This document shows, piece after piece, positions 1 to 9,200 of a stretch of DNA of 10,520 nt. Position numbers and translations under genes: made by a program. The stretch covers positions 1 to 10,520 of the forward strand of contig JAEDHM010000043.1 in NCBI GenBank assembly GCA_016296985.1, given 5' to 3'. Positions within the stretch are counted from its first letter, which is position 1. Every line of letters starts with the position of its first letter. This DNA comes from Clostridia bacterium. Lineage in GTDB: Bacteria > Bacillota > Clostridia > Christensenellales > CAG-1252. The notes below the pieces were generated by a model. That model had not been told where the DNA came from. It saw nothing but the letters and a program-made list of their open reading frames with translations, and searched no databases.

Positions 1-55
1 CCCTTTAGGGCATATCGAGTGCGATAGCACATATCGCACGCTTTAGCGTATATCG
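1..55. repeat. Three tandem 19-bp hairpin-ATATCG units
   Basis: ATATCG occurs at 12-17, 31-36 and 50-55, an exact 19-bp period. Each is preceded by a short hairpin whose arms differ between units but stay complementary: CCC-ttta-GGG (1-10), GTGC-gata-GCAC (19-30) and ACGC-ttta-GCGT (38-49). The framework (loop ending in A, then ATATCG) is constant while the stems vary with compensation, so the pairing itself appears to be kept. The array may start before the window, since position 1 is already inside a unit. It lies about 70 bp upstream of the GH20 promoter. It looks like an intergenic dispersed repeat; its function is unknown. Confidence 0.8.
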
Positions 56-127
56 AAAATCCTGTGAAGAATTTATATCTATGCCTGTGTCAACAAGCAT
101 CAACCCTTTATTTTGCAAAGTCGCCTC

Positions 128-156
128 TTGTTTTTATTGCAAAAACAATGTATACT
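128..156 (+). promoter_or_regulatory. Predicted sigma-A-type promoter of the GH20 gene
   Basis: TTGTTT at 128-133 and TATACT at 151-156 are separated by exactly 17 bp, a good match to the housekeeping -35/-10 pattern. Transcription would start near 162-164, giving a leader of only about 11 bases that still includes the ribosome binding site AGAGGTG (163-169). The short leader leaves no room for a riboswitch. TTGCAA cores at 113-118 and 137-142 flank or overlap the -35 and spacer and could be operator half-sites, but the same core is frequent elsewhere in this DNA. Confidence 0.55.
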
Positions 157-173
157 GAAAAAAGAGGTGTATT

Positions 174-1718
174 ATGTTTTCTATTCTTCCCCAACCAAAG
201 GAATATAAAATTAATCAAGGTTTTTTCCGTCTTGACGGATTTGGTGTTTTCGGGTTTACTTCTCCCGAAATAATCGAGGACTGCAAGACCTTTTGCAAAA
301 AGTGTAATCTTTTGGAAAAACCTACCGTGAACTGTATTTTGGAGAGCGAAATAAAGGGCTATACCCTAGATATTGAAGACGGTATAACCATAAAAGGCGA
401 CAGCGCGCAAAGTATTTTTTACGGTTTGCAAAGCTTGAAACAACTTGTGTTACACAACTTGAAAGATGAAATACTTTTGCCCTGCCTTCACGTAAGCGAT
501 TATCCAAGCTATTCCTACCGCTCCTATATGCTTGACGTGGTGCGCCACTTTTACCCCATTGAAAACCTTTATAAAATCATTGATATTCTCGCCCTTTTCA
601 AAATTAACGTCTTTCACTTTCACTTGACTGACGACCAAGGGTGGAGGGTTGAAATTGAAAAATATCCTCGTCTTACCGAAATTTCCGCTTTTAGAAAACA
701 AACCAACGGAGACAACACTCCGCACGGCGGTTTTTACACAAAGCAACAACTTAGGGATTTTGTAAACTACGCAAAAAGCAAGTTTATCGAGGTTATACCC
801 GAATTTGATATGCCCGGCCATTTTACCGCAGTCCTTTCCGCCTATCCGCACCTTGGTTGCACCGGTGAAAAGGTAGAGGTTGAAGAAAGGTTTGGTATCT
901 TTGATACCATCGCTTGCGGTGGAAATGAAGAAGTATACACCTTTGTTTACGACGTTTTAAAGGAAATGGCGGAAATATTCCCCTCTCCCTTTTTCCATAT
1001 CGGTGGCGACGAGGCATCTAAAAGAAGATGGGCGGTTTGTCCAAAGTGTTTGGAAAAGGTGAAGGCGGAAGGGCTTGAGGGAGTCGAGCAGTTGCAAGGT
1101 TTTTTTACTAAAAAGGTGACGGAAATGCTTGCAAGCCTTGGAAAAACCCCCATTGTTTGGAATGAAAGTTTGAATTCGGGTATGCTTGACAAAAGCGTAA
1201 TAGTCCAATACTGGAATGACGGCAAAAAGGCGTTAAACGTCAAAAAAGCTGCAAGGGAAGGACAAGGATTTATTATGTCCCCTTGTCCGCCCTTTTATCT
1301 TGACTATCCAAGCGGAATGCACTCGATAAAAAAAATTTACAATTTTGAGAAGGAAGAACTTTCTACCTCTCCTAATCTTTTAGGCTTTGAAACACCTTTG
1401 TGGACAGAACATATCGCAAATTGGGAAAAGATACAAAAACACACCTTCCCTCGAGTTTTGGCAACCGCCCAACTAGGGTGGGGAAAACAAGAGGACTTTT
1501 CATCCTTCAAAAATCGTGTCTTGCAGGCTTTATCTATCCTTGATTTTTATGAAATTATCCACGAAAGTAAAAAGGACTTTTTACCAAATCCCCTAAGGGC
1601 AATAAAACATTTCTTTTCCTTTTCCTCCAATTTTTTGAAGGGAAACACCTTGGAAAATTTAAAACGAGCCATTGAAACCGATAAGGAAATGCGAAGGGCA
1701 AGGGGAGAAAAGAGATAA
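174..1718 (+). CDS. Beta-N-acetylhexosaminidase, glycoside hydrolase family 20, cytoplasmic
   Basis: This enzyme of 514 residues should remove terminal beta-linked GlcNAc or GalNAc from oligosaccharides. Residues about 1-105 form the small alpha/beta GH20b-type domain (ILPQPKEY near the start, GITIKGDSAQSIFYGLQSL at about 70-88). The catalytic TIM barrel spans about 110-440. Visible family motifs are DVVRH (121-125, with the substrate-binding Arg), HFHLTDDQGWR (148-158), IPEFDMPGH (208-216), HIGGDE (275-280) with the catalytic Asp279-Glu280 pair used in substrate-assisted catalysis by the acetamido group, VWNE (328-331), QYW (345-347) and ETPLWTE (406-412). A helical tail follows. There is no signal peptide or membrane segment, so it probably acts in the cytosol on imported chito- or host-glycan oligosaccharides. 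The ATG at 174 is supported by AGAGGTG at 163-169. A cluster of cysteines (37, 41, 44, 54) and a CPKC pair (289-292) are visible. No transporter or sugar-catabolic gene is adjacent in the window. Confidence 0.95.
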   Translation: MFSILPQPKEYKINQGFFRLDGFGVFGFTSPEIIEDCKTFCKKCNLLEKPTVNCILESEIKGYTLDIEDGITIKGDSAQSIFYGLQSLKQLVLHNLKDEILLPCLHVSDYPSYSYRSYMLDVVRHFYPIENLYKIIDILALFKINVFHFHLTDDQGWRVEIEKYPRLTEISAFRKQTNGDNTPHGGFYTKQQLRDFVNYAKSKFIEVIPEFDMPGHFTAVLSAYPHLGCTGEKVEVEERFGIFDTIACGGNEEVYTFVYDVLKEMAEIFPSPFFHIGGDEASKRRWAVCPKCLEKVKAEGLEGVEQLQGFFTKKVTEMLASLGKTPIVWNESLNSGMLDKSVIVQYWNDGKKALNVKKAAREGQGFIMSPCPPFYLDYPSGMHSIKKIYNFEKEELSTSPNLLGFETPLWTEHIANWEKIQKHTFPRVLATAQLGWGKQEDFSSFKNRVLQALSILDFYEIIHESKKDFLPNPLRAIKHFFSFSSNFLKGNTLENLKRAIETDKEMRRARGEKR

Positions 1719-1773
1719 TTTTTACCTAATAACTACCTTAAAAAACTCCGCCATGATTTTGACGGAGCAGTAA

Positions 1774-1801
1774 AAAAGAGAGAACAAACGTTCTCTCTTT
1801 T
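1774..1801. terminator. Bidirectional intrinsic terminator between convergent genes
   Basis: AAAAGAGAGAAC (1774-1785) is perfectly complementary to GTTCTCTCTTTT (1790-1801), a 12-bp stem with a 4-base loop. Read on the plus strand the stem ends in TTTT. Read on the minus strand the A6 run at 1772-1777 becomes a U6 tract at the foot of the stem. It therefore suits both the GH20 gene (stop at 1718) and the minus-strand gene that stops at 1821. A weaker hairpin, CTCCG (1746-1750) with CGGAG (1763-1767), sits just to the left and may help the plus-strand direction. Confidence 0.85.
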
Positions 1802-1820
1802 AGTTATCTTTTATCCTGGC

Positions 1821-3215
1821 TTAGGCACCGTAGGGATACTTGTCGTAAGTAGGTGCGCCAAAGTCTTTGTCGGGATCAGCTTCTGCCAAGTTATCGGATG
1901 CGATATCAGCCCAACCGCCTTCGTCAAAACTCCATTCGCCGGTTACGGGATCGCAAGTTGCTTCTGCCATTACTTCAATAAATTCGGTGCAAGTGGTGTA
2001 GTCAGCCCAATCGGGGTTTTCGTTGATCAATTCTAAGGCTTCGTCCTCGGTGTAGTAATACATTACTTGGTTGGTAGAGTCGGTATAGCCCTTGAAATAA
2101 CCGTCGTTTGCGATTGCTGCCAATGCTTCAACGTACAAGGTAGCGGCCCAGCTTTCAGCAGTGGACCAAGTACGGATATAGCCGTTATCCCACAATTCTA
2201 ATACAACGTCGTATTGTCTGTATTCCAAGTCTTCACTTGCGGAGTTTAAACGGGTACCTGCGCGAGCAAATTTTACAACGTCTTCGTATTTTTGATAACC
2301 TTCTTCACCCAAAACTTGTTTTGCATATTCAACGTAGTCTTTGCAACCGGAAGATTCGATATCATTGAGATCAGGACAGTCAAGTTTGAAAGCGATTGTC
2401 CAAATGCCGTCGCCGTTTTCGTTTTCACCATAGGTGATGCTGAGGTCGTCGCCACCCTTTAAGGATTCGGGAGTAAAGTCAAAACTTGTCAATTCGCCGG
2501 GAGCCTTAAGGTTGTTTTCACGGATGATGTATTGGTCGTAAGTGTAGGTATATGCAGGAAGACCGGTAAAGTCAACGCCCATATAGGGGAATACGTCCAT
2601 TTCTGCATCGGGTACGTTTGCGCCTGCGCCAACGGTAGTAGCCTTTACGGTATCTCTACCATTGTTGAGGGTTACGCTTCTGGTAAGTTGGTCGAGCAAG
2701 TTGTTACCGATTTTGGTTACGTTCAATGCGCCCAAGGTTGCGGAGGTAACGGGACCTGCGGATTGGGTATAGTTTACGTCACCAACGGTGAGGCTAAAAC
2801 TTCTTATGGTCATTTCACCGACAATACCGCCTGTTGCAGCTTCGCCAGAGCCGTCAGCTGTGTTGAAGATGAAGAAATCTTCTACACCGTCAACGTTACG
2901 TTTTGCTTCGTCAGCAACGGTAAGGAATTTTATAGCCAACTCTCTCAAAACGGATTCGTCAACTTCGCCACCACTCATGATGGTTTCTAACTTGTCCTTA
3001 TATTCGCCGTTCATCAACGCAGTCATAGCCGAAGTTTTAGCGTAGTTGGGTTTTTCGCCTGCAACCAAGGTAGGTTGGAAAACGTTAACCTTTTTGTACA
3101 AAACGCCAAAGTAAACGGCAACGAAGGCGATGCCGATAACCAAGATTATACCGCTTATGATAATAGCGGCTTTTCTTCCGGCAGACAGGTATCTTTCTTT
3201 TTTTGCTTTTGCCAT
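1821..3215 (-). CDS. Unrecognised membrane-anchored exported protein
   Basis: I do not recognise this family. The protein has 464 residues. A short basic start (MAKAKKER...GRK) is followed by one hydrophobic helix at about 15-39, and there is no cysteine lipobox, so it is probably a signal-anchored protein with about 425 residues outside the cell. The exported part is rich in Asp, Glu, Tyr and Trp, with alternating beta-like stretches (for example 133-150 and 333-349) and helical ones (290-317, 352-369). Its four cysteines lie in the C-terminal half (280, 291, 409, 421) and could form two disulfides. The tail is acidic and ends in YPYGA. The ATG at 3213-3215 is supported by TGGAGGTT on the minus strand at 3221-3228, six to seven bases upstream. 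It starts 39 bp after the stop of the giant lipoprotein gene on the same strand, with no terminator between, which suggests an operon and a shared surface role. Confidence 0.85.
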   Translation of the reverse strand: MAKAKKERYLSAGRKAAIIISGIILVIGIAFVAVYFGVLYKKVNVFQPTLVAGEKPNYAKTSAMTALMNGEYKDKLETIMSGGEVDESVLRELAIKFLTVADEAKRNVDGVEDFFIFNTADGSGEAATGGIVGEMTIRSFSLTVGDVNYTQSAGPVTSATLGALNVTKIGNNLLDQLTRSVTLNNGRDTVKATTVGAGANVPDAEMDVFPYMGVDFTGLPAYTYTYDQYIIRENNLKAPGELTSFDFTPESLKGGDDLSITYGENENGDGIWTIAFKLDCPDLNDIESSGCKDYVEYAKQVLGEEGYQKYEDVVKFARAGTRLNSASEDLEYRQYDVVLELWDNGYIRTWSTAESWAATLYVEALAAIANDGYFKGYTDSTNQVMYYYTEDEALELINENPDWADYTTCTEFIEVMAEATCDPVTGEWSFDEGGWADIASDNLAEADPDKDFGAPTYDKYPYGA

Positions 3216-3254
3216 GATAGAACCTCCAGTTTGAATATTAAAGGGAAATACCCA

Positions 3255-6200
3255 TTAATTCTCTTGCGCTTTCGTCAACATAAAGCTGACAACCACGTTT
3301 TCAGAATAGAAATTGCCATTGGTAATTTCAACCTGAACTTTTACGCCCACTTCGGTAGCGAGCCCCATTTCAATTTCGTCAAGTACGACTTCTTCGCCCT
3401 CGGTATATATACCGTCGCCGTTGTCGTCCATAAAATAGGTATATTTATAATAACCTATTATGCCGTCGTTTGTCAATACTCCAATTTTTTGATCAACCAC
3501 CTCAATTTTCACCTCTTCGCCCTGTGTTACGGTAATTCCGCTTCCGCTTTGACCGTTGATTTTAACGGTAAGGTTTAAAGCGAAGGGATTGATGGTAAAC
3601 ATACCCTTTTTGTCAACTGCATAATTGGGATTGTCAAGTACAACCATATAATAATAGTCACCGCTTGAAACCTTTCCGATTTCGGTAAAGTCAACGGGGT
3701 TTGTCCTTTCTGCATCCGAGAAGAAGAGGATAGACAAATTTACGTCGATTGAGGAAAGATTAAGCTCGGCGCGCAACTCGTCGTCAAGGGTTGCGGGATA
3801 GGTTGCGCTATAGTTTACGGCAACCGCCTTTGCCCCTTGTCTAACCGTTACGTTTGCGGAAATATCCAAGGGATAAACGGTAAAGCTTTCGTCAAGGATA
3901 CCGTTACCATACAAGGCGTGGGTTTGTCCTTGGTATTCGCCCAAAGCCAAGCGGAAGATATAATCCCCTGCGCCAAGCTCGGCGTTTGCATCCATCAAGG
4001 TGATTTCGCCATCGTCAACTACGCCGTCCTCGTTTTCGTCAGTCCAAGCGTAGATATTGATGCTTGCAAAATTCATAAGGCCTACCACGTCGCTTCGGAT
4101 ATTTACACGCTCGATATACTCGCCGGCGGTAATTTTGTTGTAGAAGATATCTTGAATATGCTCTTCATCCCAATTATAGAACATATTTTGATCCAAAGGA
4201 GCGTAACCCGTTGCGTTGTTGAAGGTGATGGTTTGGCTTACGTCGTCAAGGATTGAAAGATTTCTAACTACCAAAGTCAAGCAACCCTCGACGCGTTGCC
4301 ATTCAAAGGCGATACCCGAGAGGGTATAACTTGCCGATCTCGCTTCAATAACCGAACTTTCACCTGCGCCGGGAGTACCAAAGGTAAACCTTATGGTGTC
4401 GGGCAAGGGTTTTGAGAAGTCGATTTCTTCAAAGGTTGTTACAACGTTACCGAAAGCATCGGCAGTGAGGGTATACAAGTCGTAGTATTCTCTTCCCCAC
4501 GCGCTTAAGGGACAACCGGGGTTTACACAACCTTCGCTGTAAACGTAACTTTCGTGATGACAATTTGAGCAAAGGAACTTGACGCCTTCAGCTTTCAATA
4601 AAACACGGGGATAGCCGTATAATCCATAACCTTCCAAGGTTTGCCAACCGCCTGCGTCGTTGCCCACCTCAACGCTCATGCCAACCTTGTAAACGGTGGT
4701 TTGATAGGAAAGGACTATTCCTTCCTTGCTGTACTTGAGGGTAAGGGGATAGAGGTTGTCGTCCCCTTTAAATTTTACCTTTACGTCCAAGAAGACGAGG
4801 TCGCCTTCAACCACGGGACCATAAGGCTCGACGTCGTAGGGGTCAAGGTAAATATTTTTACTTTCAACGCCGTCAACGTAAACGGTGTCGATAACCTTTT
4901 GCAAAATAACCAATTTTACGGGAAGGACAATCTTCGCAAAGGGAATACCCACGTCGATTACTGCGTAAACCTCAAGGTTTTCGGCGCCGTAATAAAGATT
5001 ATCCAAATTGGTTACCGAGGACAAATCCCATTGTACGTCCATGCTCAAATCTTGATACTTGTTTGCAAGGGTAAAGTTTATTTTCAAAGGATAACTGGAC
5101 TTGTGGCGAGCATCGGCAAGATAGGGATTTACCGTCAAGATATATTGACCGTCAACCACCGAATAATCCATAGCGTAACGGCTTATGCCACCGCCGGCAA
5201 CCGAGCCGGAGATAAGAGGAATATCGGTAAATTCAACCTCGCTTAAAGCGGAAGGAAGAATATTTACGGGAACGCCCACGGAAATATAGCCGATAAGGTC
5301 GCTTCCTACCCTTGCCTTTATTGCCAAGTCGCCCTTGGTTGCAACCTCTTGCAAGCTTAGTCCCTTGTTGTTGATTTCCTTTATGAAGTAGCGAGCAACC
5401 TTGTTGTTGCCGTTGCTATCGGCAAAGTCCCAATTGGAAACTTTAAACATACCGTCTTCATAACTTTCGTCTTCATAGTCAAAGTAGAGATAAGTAGGAT
5501 AGTTTGCTACGTCCAAGGGATTGGTGGTAACAACCTTATCCGTTGCCCTATCGTAACTTAAAACGGAGAAGGAAAGTTCTTTAGTTGCTATAAAATAGCC
5601 TTCCCTAACGCCGGTTGCGAAAAGGGAAACAAGCTCTTTTGCGGGGGCGGTTTTAGCGTAGAACAACTTGTCGGCAACTCTTTCCAAAATAATTGCTGCG
5701 CCCGAAGGATTGTCAACGGAATCCAATACCGACCTATCCTCAACGCTTAGGTCGACAAGATTTTGATTTGCGCCGTTGATAAGAGCGCTGTAAAGTCCGC
5801 TTGCGGTAAACAAGGTTTTGCCTACCGTACCCGTCTTCATATGCTCGGCAAGTCTGACTTCGTCAATAGAGAAACCGAAATAGATATTTTGAGGCACTCC
5901 GGAAGCAACGTAAACGCCAATCTTCAAGCGACGGCTTCCATAAACTTTTTCACCGTTTTCCTCACCTACGATTACGTTGGCGTAAACGTGGCCGTTGAAA
6001 CCGTTTTCGTAAACGGCGGAAGAGGAAAGAAGATTACTCAAATCCCAGTCAACGGACAAGTTTTCAACGGTGCCGTCAAGGAAAGTAACCCTGACTTTTT
6101 GAGGATATTTTTGAGGGTTGGTGTAGTCAACCGCTTTCTCGGGTGCTACGGCGCCATAGGCTTTGAAGTTAAGTTTGCCATCGGTAAAGGTTACGTCCCC

Positions 6201-9200
6201 TTCGGGATGACGGCAAACTACGTTTTGAGTGCCTGAAATAATATCAAAGTCAAAGGGCACGTCGTCGTCAACCGCCTTTTGTACAAAGTGCAACAAAGCT
6301 TTGACGCTTAGACCGCTTTTTGCAAATTGGAAGGTGTAGGTATCCTCTTTTTCCCAAAGTTTTGAAACCTCGAAGGGTTTGTCGGTTTTCCAGTTTGCCA
6401 CTTGGTTGAATACCTTTACCTCTGCTTCGGCGCCGTAGAGATAGGTATAAACCACGTAGTGGGGATAGCTGAAAGCGTAGGGGTTTAAAGATGCAAAGTC
6501 GAATACAACCTCTTTATCCTCGGCGCCCACCTCTTTTTCGGCAAGGTTGTTGCCCATTGTCAAGATGTTGCCTTGCTTGTCAGCCAAAGCCACCTTGCTT
6601 ACTGCAATTTTGGTGAATACAAACTTGAAATCAAAGTTGCGGTATCCTCCAATTTCATTGCCGATAATCAAGGTCAAGTTTCCGGTCTTGCCCCCTGCGA
6701 AGGTTACGCCGTCAATGACCGAGATATCCCATTTCAACGAGGTGGTAACAAAGGAAACTTCGCCGTCGAAACAGGTTGCCACTTGAGGCAAACTGCCGTC
6801 TTTAAGTTTTTCGATAATCAAGGGGTTTACGGTAAAGGTACCGAAATAGCCCTTGTCGGCATCAGTAGTAAATTCAAGTCCTTCGCCTACGTCAGAGGGA
6901 GCGAAGATAACTTTGTCGATGGGTGAGGGAATTACGTTGATTTTGATAACGTAAAGTTTTTCATAACCCATACAGTCCTTAATATATACGGGGAGAGTAT
7001 AACTACCCGAGGCGTTATACAAAGCCTTTTCCAAATCTCCCATTATACCGCTTGTATCAATACCGCTTACGTCAACGCGATAGCCCTTGATTGTGCTTTC
7101 ACCCTCGGCAACGTAAATCTTGACGGTTTCGCCGTAATGACTTGCGTCAAAGGGGTCTGCCTTTGTCATACCGCTTCCGAAAGAGGCTTTAAGCTTTCCG
7201 CCGTTTTCTTCCATATTTTGAAAGATTTTACCCTCTTGCAAAGCAACGGAAGTTGCAACGCTACCGCTTAGGGCAATGGTATAAGGAGAAGTTTGATATA
7301 AAGCAACCTTGTTTCCAAACCAGTCGGTTACAAAGGGAGATAGCGCAAAAGAGTTACCCGAGGTAAGGTCGATAATCTCTTTATCTATAAACTTACCCAA
7401 AATTTGCCATTCAACGGCAGTTTCTAAGCCGTTTGACAATCTTACGGCGTTGCAGTTGTTGATTACGTCAACGGGATTTACGGTGATATCGTATCTATCA
7501 AAGGTAAAGGTGCGATTTTCAACGTCGTAGTATTTTTTTACCACGTCCGAGGAAAGACCTGCCATTGCGCCTACCGAAACGGCGCTTGCATCAACGTTTA
7601 CCTTTACGCTGAAGGGTTTTCCCATAAGAGTTACCGTTGCGGTAATATCCACCTTTCCGTCCCCTACCTTCGCGGTATCCGAATAGGACCAAAGCTTTTC
7701 ACCTTGACGGTTTTTCAAATACACCTTGTATGCGCTTCCGTCAGTAAAGGTAAAGGTGGTTTTTTCATCCATATTGTTTTCTGCGTGGAGTTTTGCGCTT
7801 TTATCCTTTGCCTCAATGGACAAAGGAGCAACTTCATCATATCCCAATTGGAAGTGAGAAATAACCGCGTCGATATACTTGCCTTCGCCAAAGGTTATTC
7901 TCGTCCTATACTCCTCGTTTACGAAAAGTAAAGCAAACTCAACGGCGGTAAAGTCGTCGGGGAGTTTTTCAACGGTGGGACTTGAGGTAAACACCTTTTT
8001 GAAGGTAGCAAGAAGTTGATCGAAAGCGCGTCTGTTTACGCTTAGGGACAAACCGCCCGAATTGGAAATAGACCACAAGGGAGAGGTATAGTCAACCGAG
8101 TTGTTGCCGTTGATTGCGTTAAGCAAACCGCCGTAACGGTTTCCTTCCGAGCGCAAGTTGTATTCTTCAACGTAAGAATATCCCTCGTTGTCGGGAGTGG
8201 TAACGACGTATATCTTGTTATCGTTTTTGAAATAGAAACTTCCGATATAATGGTCGGCAACCTCAAAGTCCGCTTTGAAAGAGGTAATAGCCCCTTCTTT
8301 GGTGATATTTGCGGATACGGTATATTCTAAATCGCCCTTGAATCCTTCGCCAAGGGAAAATTCTCTTCCCGTGAGAGAGTAAAGCAAAGCGTTAAGCAAT
8401 TCTACCGAATCGCCTGCCTCGGTGCCTTCACGGATAATACCCTTTACGGTGGGAGTTACAAAACTCTTTTCCTCAAAGTTTATGGCGGAAGAGGTCCAAT
8501 CGGGCTCGGTTACCTTTACCTCAACGCCAACGGTAGGTTGATCGGCGTCAAGTTCGATATTCATACCGTATGCGGAGAAGTTGAGGTTGAGATGAGAAAA
8601 CTCTTTATTTCTTGTGGTGATTGTAGCGGAAAGGGAATCGTAGTCCAAAACACTGTCGTAACCAATCACTTTCAAAATTGATTCTACCGCATCTTTTTCA
8701 AGGGTGTAGGTGGTTACCGCAGGACCGGATTCCTTTCTATTGCCCAAAAATTGGGCGAAAATCGCCAAAATTTCCTTATAATCCAGGCTTGCGCTATCCT
8801 TCAAAAATCCCAAAGTGGTAATTTTGTCGGAAAGGTCTTCGGCCTTTACCCACAAGGGAGCAACGCCGTAAGCGGAAAAATCAAAGTATACCTTGTCACC
8901 GTTGGAGAAGATTGCAATATTTCTTTCTCCCAAAGTGGAAAGGGCGAGAGAAAATTCTAAATCACCGTTGTTTTTACGATTGGACAAAAGTTCGAAATCA
9001 AGTTCGCGTTCTTCCTTGGTAAGGTTTGCGGAAAGAGTGCTGTTTACAAACAAACTGCCACTTTGTGTGCCACTGTTCGCGGACAAGGTCAAAGTGCCCT
9101 TCAAAGAAAGGTTTGCAAGGTCGAATTTTTGATAGTTGCCCAAATTGTCGGGAAGGGAAACGGATACCGGCTCGCCCTTGATAACCAAGGTGTCAAGTTT

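Larger units (their letters stand above)
3264..4175 (-). repeat. Three C-terminal MBG-like repeats
   Basis: Residues about 1955-2057, 2058-2152 and 2153-2258 of the lipoprotein follow one plan: a strand pair with TVxQG (2064-2068; 2170-2174), an aromatic strand (INIYAW, LSILFF, YKYTYF), an acidic loop, a GDY-type strand with a hydrophobic run, and a closing FTVYP or FTINP (2052-2056, 2147-2151). NPNYAVDKKGMFTINP at 2136-2151 is very close in style to MBG domains of bacterial adhesins. The last repeat ends the protein. Confidence 0.6.

Noticed and set aside
64..273. Small plus-strand reading frame of 69 codons overlapping the GH20 start
   Set aside because: It has no ribosome binding site, runs through the promoter region, and overlaps the GH20 gene, whose start is well supported.
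174..1718. Loss of a conserved acidic residue near the end of the GH20 barrel (ATAQLGW instead of a Glu-containing form)
   Set aside because: The catalytic Asp-Glu pair and other substrate-binding motifs are intact, and this position may vary in the family, so inactivity is not supported.
3837..6236. Several plus-strand reading frames of 139 to 201 codons opposite the lipoprotein gene
   Set aside because: They lie antisense to a long, clearly coding frame, lack ribosome binding sites and recognisable protein features, and are explained as shadows of codon bias.
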